The notes beneath the pieces are model-generated. The model saw only the letters and a program-made list of their open reading frames with translations, did not search any database and was not told where the DNA came from. 64,000 bases of DNA from Paenibacillus sp. H1-7 (GTDB lineage: Bacteria; Bacillota; Bacilli; Paenibacillales; NBRC-103111): NCBI RefSeq assembly GCF_022354825.1, contig NZ_CP031168.1:3845501-3909500 (forward strand). The letters run 5' to 3'. This document shows, piece after piece, positions 46,132 to 54,776 of the stretch. Within the stretch, counting starts at the first letter, position 1, and each line of letters starts with the position of its first letter. The position numbers and the translations under genes were made by a program.

Positions 46132-47670
46132 ATGTCGATTCAGGCGCAAAACCATAATGAGAAACCGCTTTATATTAGAATAAGCGAACAAGATAATGTC
46201 GCCATCGTTGTCAATGCAGGAGGACTGCCGAAAGGATCCGTTTTCGAATGCGGTCTTGAGCTGAAGGAGTATATCCCGCAAGGCCATAAGGTTGCCTTAA
46301 CGGATTTGCAGCAAGAGGAGCCGATTGTTCGTTACGGTGAGGTTATTGGGTATGCGATGAGTCCAATTTCCAAGGGAAGCTGGATCGAGGAGTCCTTGGT
46401 CCGTCTTCCTACGCCTCCAAGGCTCGAGGAGCTGCAGGTCGCCAATCGGGTACCGGAACCGCTGCCGCCGCTGGAAGGGTATACTTTCGAAGGCTATCTG
46501 AACAAAGACGGCAGTGTCGGCACGAAAAACATTCTCGGCATCACGACCAGCGTGCAATGCGTCGTCGGTGTTCTTGAGCATGCGGTCAAGCTGATTAAGG
46601 AGAAGCTGCTGCCCAAATACCCTAATGTTGAAGACGTTGTCGCGTTAACCCATAACTACGGGTGCGGCGTTGCCATTCAAGCTCCGGATGCCGTCATCCC
46701 GATTCGCACGATTCAAAATATTGCCGTCAATCCGAATTTCGGCGGGGAAATATTGGTCGTCGGGCTCGGCTGCGAGAAGCTTGTCCCGGACCGGCTCATT
46801 CCGGACGGGGATACGTCCAAGCTCGTCACGCTGCAGGATCATTACGGCTTCAGCAGCATGATCGAGTCGATCCTGAATCAAGCGGAAGAGCGGCTTGCCG
46901 CATTAAACCTCAGGAAGCGCGTCACCTGTCCTGCCTCCGCCCTGGTGGTCGGGCTGCAATGCGGCGGGAGCGACGCTTTCTCGGGAGTTACCGCGAATCC
47001 GGCTGTCGGATACGCCGCTGATTTGCTCGTGCGGGCCGGCGCAACGGTCATGTTCTCGGAGGTGACGGAGGTGCGGGATGCCGTTCACCTGTTGACGCCG
47101 CGGGCTGTAGACGAGTCCGTGGGCCAAGCGCTAATTCGCGAGATGGCGTGGTACGACCGCTACCTGCAGCAGGGGCAAGCGGACCGCAGCGCCAATCCAA
47201 CGCCCGGCAATAAAAAGGGCGGACTGGCAAACATCGTGGAAAAATCCCTCGGCTCGATCGTAAAGTCCGGCTCGAGTCCCATCTCCGGCGTCTTGTCGCC
47301 GGGCGAAAAAGCAACGCAAAAAGGGCTGCTTTTTGCAGCGACGCCTGCCAGCGATTTTGTGTGCGGTACCCTCCAGCTGGCTGCGGGCGTGAATATGCAG
47401 GTGTTTACAACCGGCCGCGGAACCCCTTACGGGCTAGCGGTGGTGCCTGTCATCAAAGTGTCCACTCGCAGCGCTTTGATGGAGCAGTGGCACGATTTGA
47501 TCGACATCAACGCGGGAACTATCGCTACAGGAGAGGCGACGATCGAGGAGGTCGGCTGGGACATTTTCCGCATGATTCTGGATGTAGCAAGCGGGAAAAA
47601 GCAGACGTGGGCGGACCGTTGGGGCTTACACAACGACTTATGCCTGTTTAACCCGGCTCCGGTAACATAA
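46132..47670 (+). CDS. uxaA: altronate dehydratase (UxaA)
   Basis: This 512-residue protein has an N-terminal SAF domain (about 8-95) and a C-terminal UxaA/galactarate-dehydratase domain with [22 protein letters not shown] and [18 protein letters not shown]. It is an Fe-dependent enzyme converting D-altronate to 2-keto-3-deoxygluconate in galacturonate breakdown. The other steps, uxaC and uxaB, are not in the window. GGAGGAG precedes ATG 46132. A GGAAACGTTATTC cre-like element lies near 46053-46066, 66 bp before the start; the match is weak. Galactarate dehydratase is the main alternative because the family is shared. Confidence 0.8.
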   Translation: MSIQAQNHNEKPLYIRISEQDNVAIVVNAGGLPKGSVFECGLELKEYIPQGHKVALTDLQQEEPIVRYGEVIGYAMSPISKGSWIEESLVRLPTPPRLEELQVANRVPEPLPPLEGYTFEGYLNKDGSVGTKNILGITTSVQCVVGVLEHAVKLIKEKLLPKYPNVEDVVALTHNYGCGVAIQAPDAVIPIRTIQNIAVNPNFGGEILVVGLGCEKLVPDRLIPDGDTSKLVTLQDHYGFSSMIESILNQAEERLAALNLRKRVTCPASALVVGLQCGGSDAFSGVTANPAVGYAADLLVRAGATVMFSEVTEVRDAVHLLTPRAVDESVGQALIREMAWYDRYLQQGQADRSANPTPGNKKGGLANIVEKSLGSIVKSGSSPISGVLSPGEKATQKGLLFAATPASDFVCGTLQLAAGVNMQVFTTGRGTPYGLAVVPVIKVSTRSALMEQWHDLIDINAGTIATGEATIEEVGWDIFRMILDVASGKKQTWADRWGLHNDLCLFNPAPVT

Positions 47671-47689
47671 GTTGAGAGCTTTAGGGTGG

Positions 47690-47802
47690 AAAAGCTTGAG
47701 AAATCTGTATTCGGCGATAAAAGCCTCCTTGCTTATAAAGTGAGTTCTGCCAAAGTAAAAAGTTTAAGGCCATTCCTCTGAGGAAGGTTCTCGATAGAGG
47801 AT
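47690..47802 (+). repeat. dispersed repeat B, degraded copy 3
   Basis: It has TATTCGGCGATAAAAGCC, then a CCATTCCTCTGAGGAAGG segment, then TTCTCGATAGAGGA. These match in order the downstream half of the copy at 32980-33100. The inverted core is largely missing. Confidence 0.4.
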
Positions 47803-47850
47803 GGCTGATGGCGGGAGGAGTTGTGTATAAGCTGACATGGACTTGGAGAA

Positions 47851-48037
47851 GGTCTATCGGACAGAGAATCCGCTATTCTTTGGAAATAGGCTGCTTTTGC
47901 AGTACGATCGGACACAGAATCCGTTATTTGCTCATTTTTCAGGCGAAAACAGTGTATTTTGGCTCAATAAAGGATCTGCTGTCCGATCACTCTCAGAATA
48001 GTTCCATTTTTGGTAAAATAACGGAACTACGGTCCGC
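47851..48037 (-). repeat. 187-bp dispersed repeat A, copy 2
   Basis: Its reverse complement aligns gaplessly with 3501-3687 (about 81% by hand count), including both inverted unit pairs and the terminal GTCCGATAGACC. Confidence 0.8.
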
Positions 48038-48291
48038 AAGCAATTCAACTTTTCTCTACAAAGGGGCTGCCCTTGTTGGGGCACTCTGGGAACTAAAAAA
48101 ATAGGATGGGTACCCATGTGCTCTTCCAGAGGCCGCTGTTGTTCCCGGGAAGCTCTGGATATTATCGCTTTATTGCGGTAATTTTTCGGCAACAAATTCG
48201 GTCGCTGTAGAGTTTCCGCAGGAAAACAAGCATCGTAAGCAGAGATACCCCAACTAGCCCTTAAGATTTGGGTTACCCGGGGTTTCTTGAC

Positions 48292-48345
48292 AACATGGAC
48301 CTCGATAGAGGTTTTTTCTTTTTTACATTCTATGAAGTTTCCATA
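48292..48345 (-). repeat. repeat B fragment with ACCTC/GAGGT hairpin
   Basis: The reverse complement reads CATAGAATGT, a short A-rich gap, and ACCTCTATCGAGGT, echoing the ends of copy 1 at 3903-3994. On the + strand ACCTC-GATA-GAGGT is followed by TTTTTTCTTTTTT, so it may act as a terminator. Confidence 0.4.
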
Positions 48346-48441
48346 CTCTGCTCACTTTATTCATAGACCGGGAGGATAGCGGAGCATTTTCACGAATAGT
48401 CTATATGTGGATTTTTTTGCGAAACTAGAAGGAGCGTGACG

Positions 48442-49713
48442 ATGGACTTGGAAACTATGAAAAACTGGGCAGGCAACTACAGCTACAGCGCCGCGGAGCT
48501 TCTCGTTCCCGAGAGTGTGGAGCAGGTACAAGAAGAGGTTGCCCGAAGCAGTCGCGTGAAGACGTTGGGCACTCGTCACTCATTCAATGGAATCGCCGAT
48601 ACGGACGGAAGCCATATCTCTCTTCAAAAGATGAATCGAGTGGTTGCCTTAGATCGAGCTCACAATAGAGTTACAGTGGAAGCGGGGATCCGCTATGGAG
48701 AGCTGTGCCATTATCTGCATGATAATGGTTATGCGCTGCACAATTTGGCGTCATTGCCGCACATTACGATTGCAGGCGCATGCGCATCGGCCACCCACGG
48801 TTCCGGGGACAAGAACGGGAGCCTGTCAACGGCGGTCCATTCCATGGAGATCGTCAAGGCGAATGGAGACGTGGTTGAATTGTCGCGCGAACGGCAAGGA
48901 GACGTTTTCGACGGAACGGTCGTTGGGCTTGGCGGATTAGGCGTCGTTACGAAGCTGACACTGAATGTGATTCCGGCGTTTCAAATGAGTCAGACGGTAT
49001 ACGAGGGCTTGCCTCTGGCACAGCTTGAAGATCATTTTGACGATATTTTTGGAAGTGCCTACAGCGTCAGCCTGTTTACGGATTGGAAAACAGATACGTT
49101 CAACCAATTGTGGAGGAAGAGTGTAGTAACAGATCTTGATTCCGATCAGACGGAGCCGGAGTTTTTCGGCGCCAAACGCGCTGCGGCGAATCTCCATCCG
49201 GTGCCGGGCTATACAGCGGAAAATTGCAGCGAGCAAATGGGCATACCGGGGCCATGGTACGAGCGGATGGCTCATTTTCGCATGGATTTCACCCCAAGCG
49301 CCGGTGAGGAGCTGCAAAGCGAATATTTCGTATCGCGACAAGATGCTTATGCTGCCTTGGGGGCCATTAGCAGGTTGAAGGAGCAGATTGCACCGCTTCT
49401 TTATGTATCCGAGGTACGTACGATAGCAGGAGATCAGCATTGGATGAGTCCTTGTTATAAGCAGGATTCGGTCGCTTTCCATTTTACATGGAAACAGCAT
49501 GGGGAAGACGTGCAGCGCTTGCTGCCACTTATTGAAGAGCAGCTGGCGCCTTTCCAAGCCCGCCCTCACTGGAGTAAATTGTTTGCCATGACGCCTGCCC
49601 GCTTGCGGTCGCTTTATGAGAAGCTCCCCGAGTTTCAACAGCTGCTTCTTCAGTACGACCCGAACGGAAAATTCCGCAATGCATTCTTGAACACCTATTT
49701 GTTGGATAGATAA
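48442..49713 (+). CDS. FAD-linked alditol/xylitol oxidase-like flavoprotein
   Basis: This 423-residue protein is typical of alditol oxidases (AldO/xylitol oxidase). The N-terminal FAD domain has TRHSFNGIAD, where the His would carry covalent FAD, and GACASATHGSGDKNG. The C-terminal substrate domain holds RTIAGDQHWMSPCY and VAFHFTWKQH. It oxidises terminal hydroxyls of polyols with O2, giving an aldose and peroxide. L-gulonolactone-type oxidases are a close alternative. GAAGGAG is seven bases from ATG 48442; GTG 48436 overlaps it. Its position among sugar genes is consistent, but no partner is apparent. Confidence 0.8.
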   Translation: MDLETMKNWAGNYSYSAAELLVPESVEQVQEEVARSSRVKTLGTRHSFNGIADTDGSHISLQKMNRVVALDRAHNRVTVEAGIRYGELCHYLHDNGYALHNLASLPHITIAGACASATHGSGDKNGSLSTAVHSMEIVKANGDVVELSRERQGDVFDGTVVGLGGLGVVTKLTLNVIPAFQMSQTVYEGLPLAQLEDHFDDIFGSAYSVSLFTDWKTDTFNQLWRKSVVTDLDSDQTEPEFFGAKRAAANLHPVPGYTAENCSEQMGIPGPWYERMAHFRMDFTPSAGEELQSEYFVSRQDAYAALGAISRLKEQIAPLLYVSEVRTIAGDQHWMSPCYKQDSVAFHFTWKQHGEDVQRLLPLIEEQLAPFQARPHWSKLFAMTPARLRSLYEKLPEFQQLLLQYDPNGKFRNAFLNTYLLDR

Positions 49714-49765
49714 GGAAAAACCTGAGTATAGGACAAAAAGTCATTAATTATCATTATTTTCTAAG

Positions 49766-49823
49766 CCCCCGTTTATCGATATCATTAGGGTCAGGCAGGA
49801 CGATGCAATGAGGTAAACGGGGG
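49766..49823 (+). promoter_or_regulatory. long GC-armed inverted repeat before GH36 paralogue 2
   Basis: CCCCCGTTTA (49766-49775) is repeated in inverse as TAAACGGGGG (49814-49823) around a 38-nt loop that itself contains TATCGATA and ATCATTAGG. No T-tract follows. It is a structured leader or operator candidate. Confidence 0.35.
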
Positions 49824-49856
49824 ACAATGGACAGCATTGTTCCCGATCGTATTGAA

Positions 49857-49877
49857 ATCGCTATCAAAGATAGCGGA
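49857..49877. promoter_or_regulatory. small perfect inverted repeat before GH36 paralogue 2
   Basis: CGCTATC-AAA-GATAGCG at 49859-49875, about 40 bp from the start codon. It is a possible operator or leader hairpin; its regulator is not identifiable. Confidence 0.35.
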
Positions 49878-49915
49878 ATGGTTACATTCTAAATACCGGG
49901 GAGGATACAAATCAA

Positions 49916-51700
49916 ATGCTGACATTAGACGAACTAAAAAAACTCGATCAAGCCGTTAGACTTGCCGATTGTACGACGGCTTCCGAGCATGACGCAGCGA
50001 TTGAGAAAACATGGACTGGCAACGTACTGCAAACAAGAGTAACCAACCGCTCCGGCCGGCCGCTTAAAATCAAAGAGGTCGTGCTGTTTTCCGGGGAAAC
50101 GCCGTATTCTCCGGACACTCCATTCTACGGAGAGGGCTATCAAATGCTGACGCAGTATGGCGGGACACTGTCATCACCATATCATATCGGTGCTTATGGA
50201 ACCGACTGGGACTTCTTCAGGCTACCCAGAACGAAGTTTCACGAGAACGTCTGGTCCGTGTACAACCTCCTGCTGCTGTCGCCAGAGAATCAAGGTCACC
50301 AATTACTGGGCTTTACGTCCTGCCATAGGTTCTCCGGCGAGCTTCGTTTCCGGGGCTCTTATCTGGAAGTGATTATGGACACAGAGGATTTGACACTGGA
50401 GCCCGGCGCTTCGTGGGAATTGGAGCAATTCATATTCTCCGCTGGTCCTGATCATAATCAGCTTCTTACGGAGCTGGCAGAACACCTGAACCGCAATCAT
50501 CCGCGAAAGCTGTATCCGGAAATTCCGACGGGCTGGTGCTCCTATTATTGTCTGCGGCCGATGACGGCGGAAGGCTTTTATGAAAATGCCCGCGCCATGA
50601 AAGAGCGGATTCCGGAGCTGAAGCGGATTCAAATCGACGGAGGCTATGCTGCGGCAGACGGCGACTTCTTGATACCAAGACCGGGTCTCGGGGCCGATGT
50701 CAAAACAATCAGCGACGGTATACGAGCTAACGGGATGGAAGCGGCCGGTTATATTTCTCCATTTATCGTTGACCCGTTCGCCAAGCTGCTGGAAGAGCAT
50801 CCGGACTGGCTGATCCAGGATGAAGAGGGGAAGCCATTTAACGGAATCGGCCAGAAGAAAAGAACGCCGGACAGGCAGTGGTACATGCTGGATACGACAC
50901 ATCCGGAAGCGCTGAACTACTTGCGTAATGCTGTCCGAACGATGCATGACGAATGGGGCTGGCGCTACTTTAAAATGGACTTCCTGCAATACGGAGCGCT
51001 GCCGGGAATCCGTTACGATAAGAATGCTACCCGCATCGAAGCGTTCCGCCGCGGAATCCAAGCTATCGCCGATGAGGTGGGGCATGACAGCTTCTTGCTT
51101 GGCTGCAACGCGCCGTTCTGGCCATTGCTTGGACTCGTCCACGGCAACCGGATTACTAACGATATCGCCCGCGATTGGAAGCATGTTGGCGGTAACGCAA
51201 GGGAGCAGTTCCCGCGCAACTGGCAGAACGATACGTTATGGTACAATGACCCGGACGTGATCGTGCTTGAGAGAGTGACCTTCAAGACGAGAAACATCAG
51301 CGGCGAGCTGGTTGACAAGCCGTCACTCATCACCGACCAGGAGTTTGAATTTCATAAAGCGGTCATTCTGGCTTCCGGCGGCATGATCATCAGCGGCGAT
51401 TTGATCCCCAAGATGTCGGAGAAGAACATCAACGTCTTGAAAAAGCTGCTGCCTCCGATTGGGAAGGCGGCGTCCTTCGACGACACCGGCTATACGATCG
51501 GGAGGATTGACCTGGGAGATAAGCAGGTCGTCTGCGTATTCAACTTTGACGAGGAGCCAAAGGATTTCGAATTTGCGATTTCGGGAAGTCACCGTCTCTA
51601 CGATTTCTGGACGGACGAGGAGCTCGGGGAGTTTTCGAGTAAGGTGCAAATTCCGAGCCTGGAAGGCCATTGCGCGAAGGTGCTGTACTATAACGTCTAG
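49916..51700 (+). CDS. GH36-type alpha-galactosidase-like enzyme, paralogue 2
   Basis: This 594-residue protein is the same length as paralogue 1. All catalytic motifs are present: PTGWCSYYCLRPM, MDFLQYG (nucleophile Asp), GNRITNDIARD. By comparison, the first ~310 residues differ at some 45-50 positions, while the last ~285 differ at only about a dozen. It is cytosolic. The upstream region lacks the 76-nt block of paralogue 1 and instead has two inverted repeats, so the two copies are regulated differently. GGGGAGG precedes ATG. It ends near a strong terminator. Confidence 0.85.
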   Translation: MLTLDELKKLDQAVRLADCTTASEHDAAIEKTWTGNVLQTRVTNRSGRPLKIKEVVLFSGETPYSPDTPFYGEGYQMLTQYGGTLSSPYHIGAYGTDWDFFRLPRTKFHENVWSVYNLLLLSPENQGHQLLGFTSCHRFSGELRFRGSYLEVIMDTEDLTLEPGASWELEQFIFSAGPDHNQLLTELAEHLNRNHPRKLYPEIPTGWCSYYCLRPMTAEGFYENARAMKERIPELKRIQIDGGYAAADGDFLIPRPGLGADVKTISDGIRANGMEAAGYISPFIVDPFAKLLEEHPDWLIQDEEGKPFNGIGQKKRTPDRQWYMLDTTHPEALNYLRNAVRTMHDEWGWRYFKMDFLQYGALPGIRYDKNATRIEAFRRGIQAIADEVGHDSFLLGCNAPFWPLLGLVHGNRITNDIARDWKHVGGNAREQFPRNWQNDTLWYNDPDVIVLERVTFKTRNISGELVDKPSLITDQEFEFHKAVILASGGMIISGDLIPKMSEKNINVLKKLLPPIGKAASFDDTGYTIGRIDLGDKQVVCVFNFDEEPKDFEFAISGSHRLYDFWTDEELGEFSSKVQIPSLEGHCAKVLYYNV

Positions 51701-51810
51701 CTATTTCTCACAGACAGAAATCGGCCGGACCGAGCCTTACGGCGCTGGGGAACGTTGAGTCTTCTAATGGATTAAGTGTGTGCTGGACATATTACCGAAA
51801 GAAGCTGCGA

Positions 51811-51835
51811 AGCCGCGTGAATCGCGGCTTTTTTC
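51811..51835 (+). terminator. intrinsic terminator after GH36 paralogue 2
   Basis: AGCCGCG and CGCGGCT arms with a 5-nt loop, followed by TTTTTC. Confidence 0.85.
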
Positions 51836-51910
51836 TATAGCATTAGGCAGATTCATGTTAATTAATATAACATGTGGATACAAAAGTTTAACTTCATGTA
51901 AGGTTACCTC

Positions 51911-51966
51911 TTGACGACCTGCCCAAGAAGAAGGTACACTACAAGCAAGATACAAGTACGATACAA
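51911..51966 (+). promoter_or_regulatory. promoter P1 with GTACGATAC operator upstream of cassette 3
   Basis: TTGACG (51911-51916), an 18-nt spacer and TACACT (51935-51940) form a fair sigma-A promoter. GATACAAGTACGATACAA (51949-51966), a direct repeat of GATACAA around GTAC, overlaps the probable start region where a repressor would block transcription. Confidence 0.5.
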
Positions 51967-51987
51967 CTGCAAAGAGAGGAGGCAGCA

Positions 51988-52098
51988 TTGAGGGAAACGC
52001 GCATCGAAGAAACACTTGACAAGGGAAAACGTTTTCATTACGATAATAATAACCATACAGGTATCGTACAACTATGCTTGATTTGTCCATCCACTTAA
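51988..52098 (+). CDS. possible 36-codon leader ORF
   Basis: TTG 51988 lies five bases after GAGAGGAGG and opens a short frame that ends at TAA 52096. The product is basic and polar with no hydrophobic segment (starts MRETRIEETLDKG). It overlaps promoter P2, so it could be a leader peptide of the P1 transcript or a chance frame. There is no family evidence. Confidence 0.2.
   Translation: MRETRIEETLDKGKRFHYDNNNHTGIVQLCLICPST
52016..52069 (+). promoter_or_regulatory. promoter P2 with cre-like palindrome and GTATCGTAC operator
   Basis: TTGACA (52016-52021), a 17-nt spacer and TACGAT (52039-52044). The spacer holds GAAAACGTTTTC (52025-52036), a perfect palindrome that fits a catabolite-responsive (CcpA) site. 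GTATCGTAC, the inverse of GTACGATAC, lies at 52061-52069, just downstream of the expected start. Confidence 0.55.
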
Positions 52099-52210
52099 CA
52101 ACCTTGGTGCAGATCCTAAGCCTGCCATCTCCGTACACCCTCACATCACGGTACAGGATCCTACTTCCCGTTTGAATTGGTTACCATCCAAAAGATAAGG
52201 GAGGCAAACT

Positions 52211-53785
52211 ATGAAGTACCGTCCATTGGTTCTTGCCGCTTTGATGACATCCGCTGCCATTAGCGGATGTACCCAGTCGCCCGAGCCCTCTTCCGTTTCG
52301 ACTGGCACCGATACTCCGAGCAAATACAAGGATAAGCTGGATCTCAAGCTGTTCCTTGCCGTTGCGGGCGGGGCGAACGACGCCAATCTGCCGCAGGGAG
52401 ATAAAGACTTCGTCAAGAAAGCGATCGAGCAGAAGTTCAATGTGAGCTTGAACGTGCAGTTCATGCCGATCGGAGCCGATCGGACCAACAAAACGAACCT
52501 GCTTGTAGCATCCGGTGATGTCCCCGATTTGTTCATCAGCACCGGAACCGATTCGCAGAAATACATTCTTGATAATGTCGTCGCAGACATGACCCCTTTT
52601 ATCAATCCCCAGACCATGCCGAACTATTTCAAGTGGGTTAGTGAGGTGGAGCTTAAGCGCTATGCTGTCGAGAACACCTTTAAGCGCGCCCCGATCCCGT
52701 TTGCCCGCAACGTGTACCGTTCCTACTATATCCGCAAAGACTGGCTCGATAAGCTGAACCTCAAAGTACCGGCGAATTACGATGAAATGATGAATGCGAT
52801 GAGGGCTTTTACCAACAACGATCCTGATGGAAACTCGAAAAAGGATACGTTCGGCTTCTCGACCGTAGGGAACGGTAATACCGTTTCGACCGACTTCCCG
52901 CAATATTTGAAGCACGGGCTGGTCGGCGCCTTCATGGTGGAGAACAATAAGCTGACCGACGTTTCTACCGATCTGCGGATGGAGGGCGTGCTTAACGATA
53001 TTAAAGCGATGATCAAGGAGGGAATCGTCGATCCGGACTGGTTCCTATCCAAAGGAACTGCTTATCTGGACAAAGCGGCTCAGGGCAAAGTAGGGGTCAT
53101 TGCTTCAGGTGAGCGTACGGTCGCTTTTGACAGCAATCCGACTTCGCTGCAGAACAAGACCAAGGCGCTGTTCCCGAACGCCCGCTGGGTGCCGTTTCAT
53201 CCCTATGCCTCGGCCGGAGTATGGACGGAGAACCTTCCGAATGATGCCTTCCTATTCTCGAAAGCTACGGCGGAGAAAAGTCCCGAGAAGATCAAACGGA
53301 TCGTCGATATCGTAGATTGGCTTTGCGGTGAAGAAGGCTTCCTGCTTACGCATTATGGAGTGGAGGGCAAGCATTACACCAAGAACGGCAAGCAAGTAAC
53401 GCTAAAGCCGGAAGCGATCGATAAGGAAATCGTGACGCAAGGGAATTTTCTTGCGATATACGGCTCTCTCGTAGCGGCGGAGCCCGAGGTGCTGGGTCTC
53501 GAGGTCATCGATCCGCGGATGACGGATAACGACCGGGCAATTTTGAAAACGATCAAGGGATACAAGCTGCTGCCTTCCATCGGAACGAACGTTGCACCGC
53601 CTCAAGGGTTCAATCTTGCCGATTTCCGCACCAAAATGCGCGAATATCACGTGAAAATTTTGTTTGATGAGCAGGATGCCTCCAACTGGCCGAAATACCG
53701 TGAAGAATTAATGACGAAGTATCGAGGCGGGGATATGCTGAAAACCTACGAAGACCAGATGAGAGCGGCCGGCGTCATCAAGTAA
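52211..53785 (+). CDS. solute-binding lipoprotein, cassette 3
   Basis: This 524-residue protein has a signal peptide MKYRPLVLAALMTSAAISGC (lipobox ISGC). The mature SBP_bac_1-like fold includes NNDPDGNSKKDTFG near 215, the calcium-loop-like segment. AGGGAGGCAAACT precedes ATG. It is the first gene of cassette 3, followed by its two permeases, and is preceded by two promoters and GntR-type sites. The ligand is inferred to be an amino- or acidic sugar from the downstream aminotransferases, but this is indirect. Confidence 0.92.
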   Translation: MKYRPLVLAALMTSAAISGCTQSPEPSSVSTGTDTPSKYKDKLDLKLFLAVAGGANDANLPQGDKDFVKKAIEQKFNVSLNVQFMPIGADRTNKTNLLVASGDVPDLFISTGTDSQKYILDNVVADMTPFINPQTMPNYFKWVSEVELKRYAVENTFKRAPIPFARNVYRSYYIRKDWLDKLNLKVPANYDEMMNAMRAFTNNDPDGNSKKDTFGFSTVGNGNTVSTDFPQYLKHGLVGAFMVENNKLTDVSTDLRMEGVLNDIKAMIKEGIVDPDWFLSKGTAYLDKAAQGKVGVIASGERTVAFDSNPTSLQNKTKALFPNARWVPFHPYASAGVWTENLPNDAFLFSKATAEKSPEKIKRIVDIVDWLCGEEGFLLTHYGVEGKHYTKNGKQVTLKPEAIDKEIVTQGNFLAIYGSLVAAEPEVLGLEVIDPRMTDNDRAILKTIKGYKLLPSIGTNVAPPQGFNLADFRTKMREYHVKILFDEQDASNWPKYREELMTKYRGGDMLKTYEDQMRAAGVIK

Positions 53786-53856
53786 ACCGCACCGACCTCA
53801 GTCCGGACCCCATGGCAGGTCAGCTGGATCAAGTCGAATCAAGGAGCCGATGAAAT

Positions 53857-54759
53857 GTGACATGGATGTTAAAAAGCTGGAAATACCGCTGGTTCTATCT
53901 GATGATGGTACCCGGACTGCTGTACTATCTCATCTTTCATTATGTTCCGATGGGCGGTCTGTTGATCGCCTTCCAGGATTATAACTTATCCCAAGGCATC
54001 TTCGGCAGCGAATGGGTTGGTCTGAGCAATTTCCGGGAGGTGTTCTCTTCGCCGGAGTTTCCGAAGCTGATCCGCAACACGCTCCTCATTTCCTTTTATA
54101 GAATTGTGTTCAACATGCTGCCGGATTTGATTTTTGCCCTGCTGCTTAACGAAATTCGTGTTCGCTGGTTTAAGAGAGTGATCCAGACGGTTACTTACGG
54201 ACCTTATTTTCTATCATGGATTATCGTCTATGGCCTGGTGTTCGCTTTTCTTGCCCCGGAGTCCGGGATCGTCAACTATTTCATCAGGGAAGCCGGCGGA
54301 GAGAGCGTGAACTTTCTCGCCAATAACGACTATTTCCGTTCCATCATCGTGCTGACCGACATTTGGAAAAATACGGGATACGGAGCCATCATCTACTTGG
54401 CCGCTCTTGCTACGATTAATCAGGAGTTGTACGAAGCGGCCGTCGTCGACGGTGCGGGACGGTGGAAGCAGCTGTGGCACGTGACGCTGCCGGGAATCCG
54501 GGATGTATTCATCCTGCTCTTGATCCTTCGGATCGGTCACATCATGGATGCGGGCTTTGACCAAATCTATATTTTCCTGAATTCGCGGGTATACGAGACG
54601 GGCGACATCATTGATACTTGGGTGTTCCGGCGGGGGCTGGAGCAGCTGGAATTCAGTGTGGCGGCGGCTACCGGCATTTTTAAATCACTCGTCGGACTCA
54701 TCTTGGTCATAGGCGCTAATAAGCTGGCCAAACGGTTGGGCGGATCCGGAATCTGGTAG
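53857..54759 (+). CDS. sugar ABC transporter permease (LplB type), cassette 3
   Basis: This 300-residue CUT1 permease has six spans, an N-terminus YRWFYLMMVPGLLYYLIF and the docking loop EAAVVDGA. GTG 53857 follows AAGGAG by 10 bases; ATG 53866 is an alternative and ATG 53850 is in another frame. It is more distant from the cassette 1 and 2 permeases than they are from each other. It pairs with the next gene, 17 bp downstream. Confidence 0.88.
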   Translation: MTWMLKSWKYRWFYLMMVPGLLYYLIFHYVPMGGLLIAFQDYNLSQGIFGSEWVGLSNFREVFSSPEFPKLIRNTLLISFYRIVFNMLPDLIFALLLNEIRVRWFKRVIQTVTYGPYFLSWIIVYGLVFAFLAPESGIVNYFIREAGGESVNFLANNDYFRSIIVLTDIWKNTGYGAIIYLAALATINQELYEAAVVDGAGRWKQLWHVTLPGIRDVFILLLILRIGHIMDAGFDQIYIFLNSRVYETGDIIDTWVFRRGLEQLEFSVAAATGIFKSLVGLILVIGANKLAKRLGGSGIW

Positions 54760-54776
54760 AAGGGAGGAGAAAGCTT

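Larger units (their letters stand above)
47671..48441. other. gene-poor stretch with repeat families A and B
   Basis: No gene is supported here. It contains a partial repeat B copy (47690-47802), repeat A copy 2 on the reverse strand (47851-48037), a terminator-like ATTATCGC/GCGGTAAT hairpin with TTTTT (about 48161-48188), and an ACCTC/GAGGT hairpin with a long T-tract (48299-48318). A 98-codon frame at 47808-48104 lies entirely inside the repeat. Confidence 0.65.

Noticed and set aside
47808..48104. 98-codon frame
   Set aside because: It is made almost entirely of repeat A copy 2 and has no ribosome-binding site.
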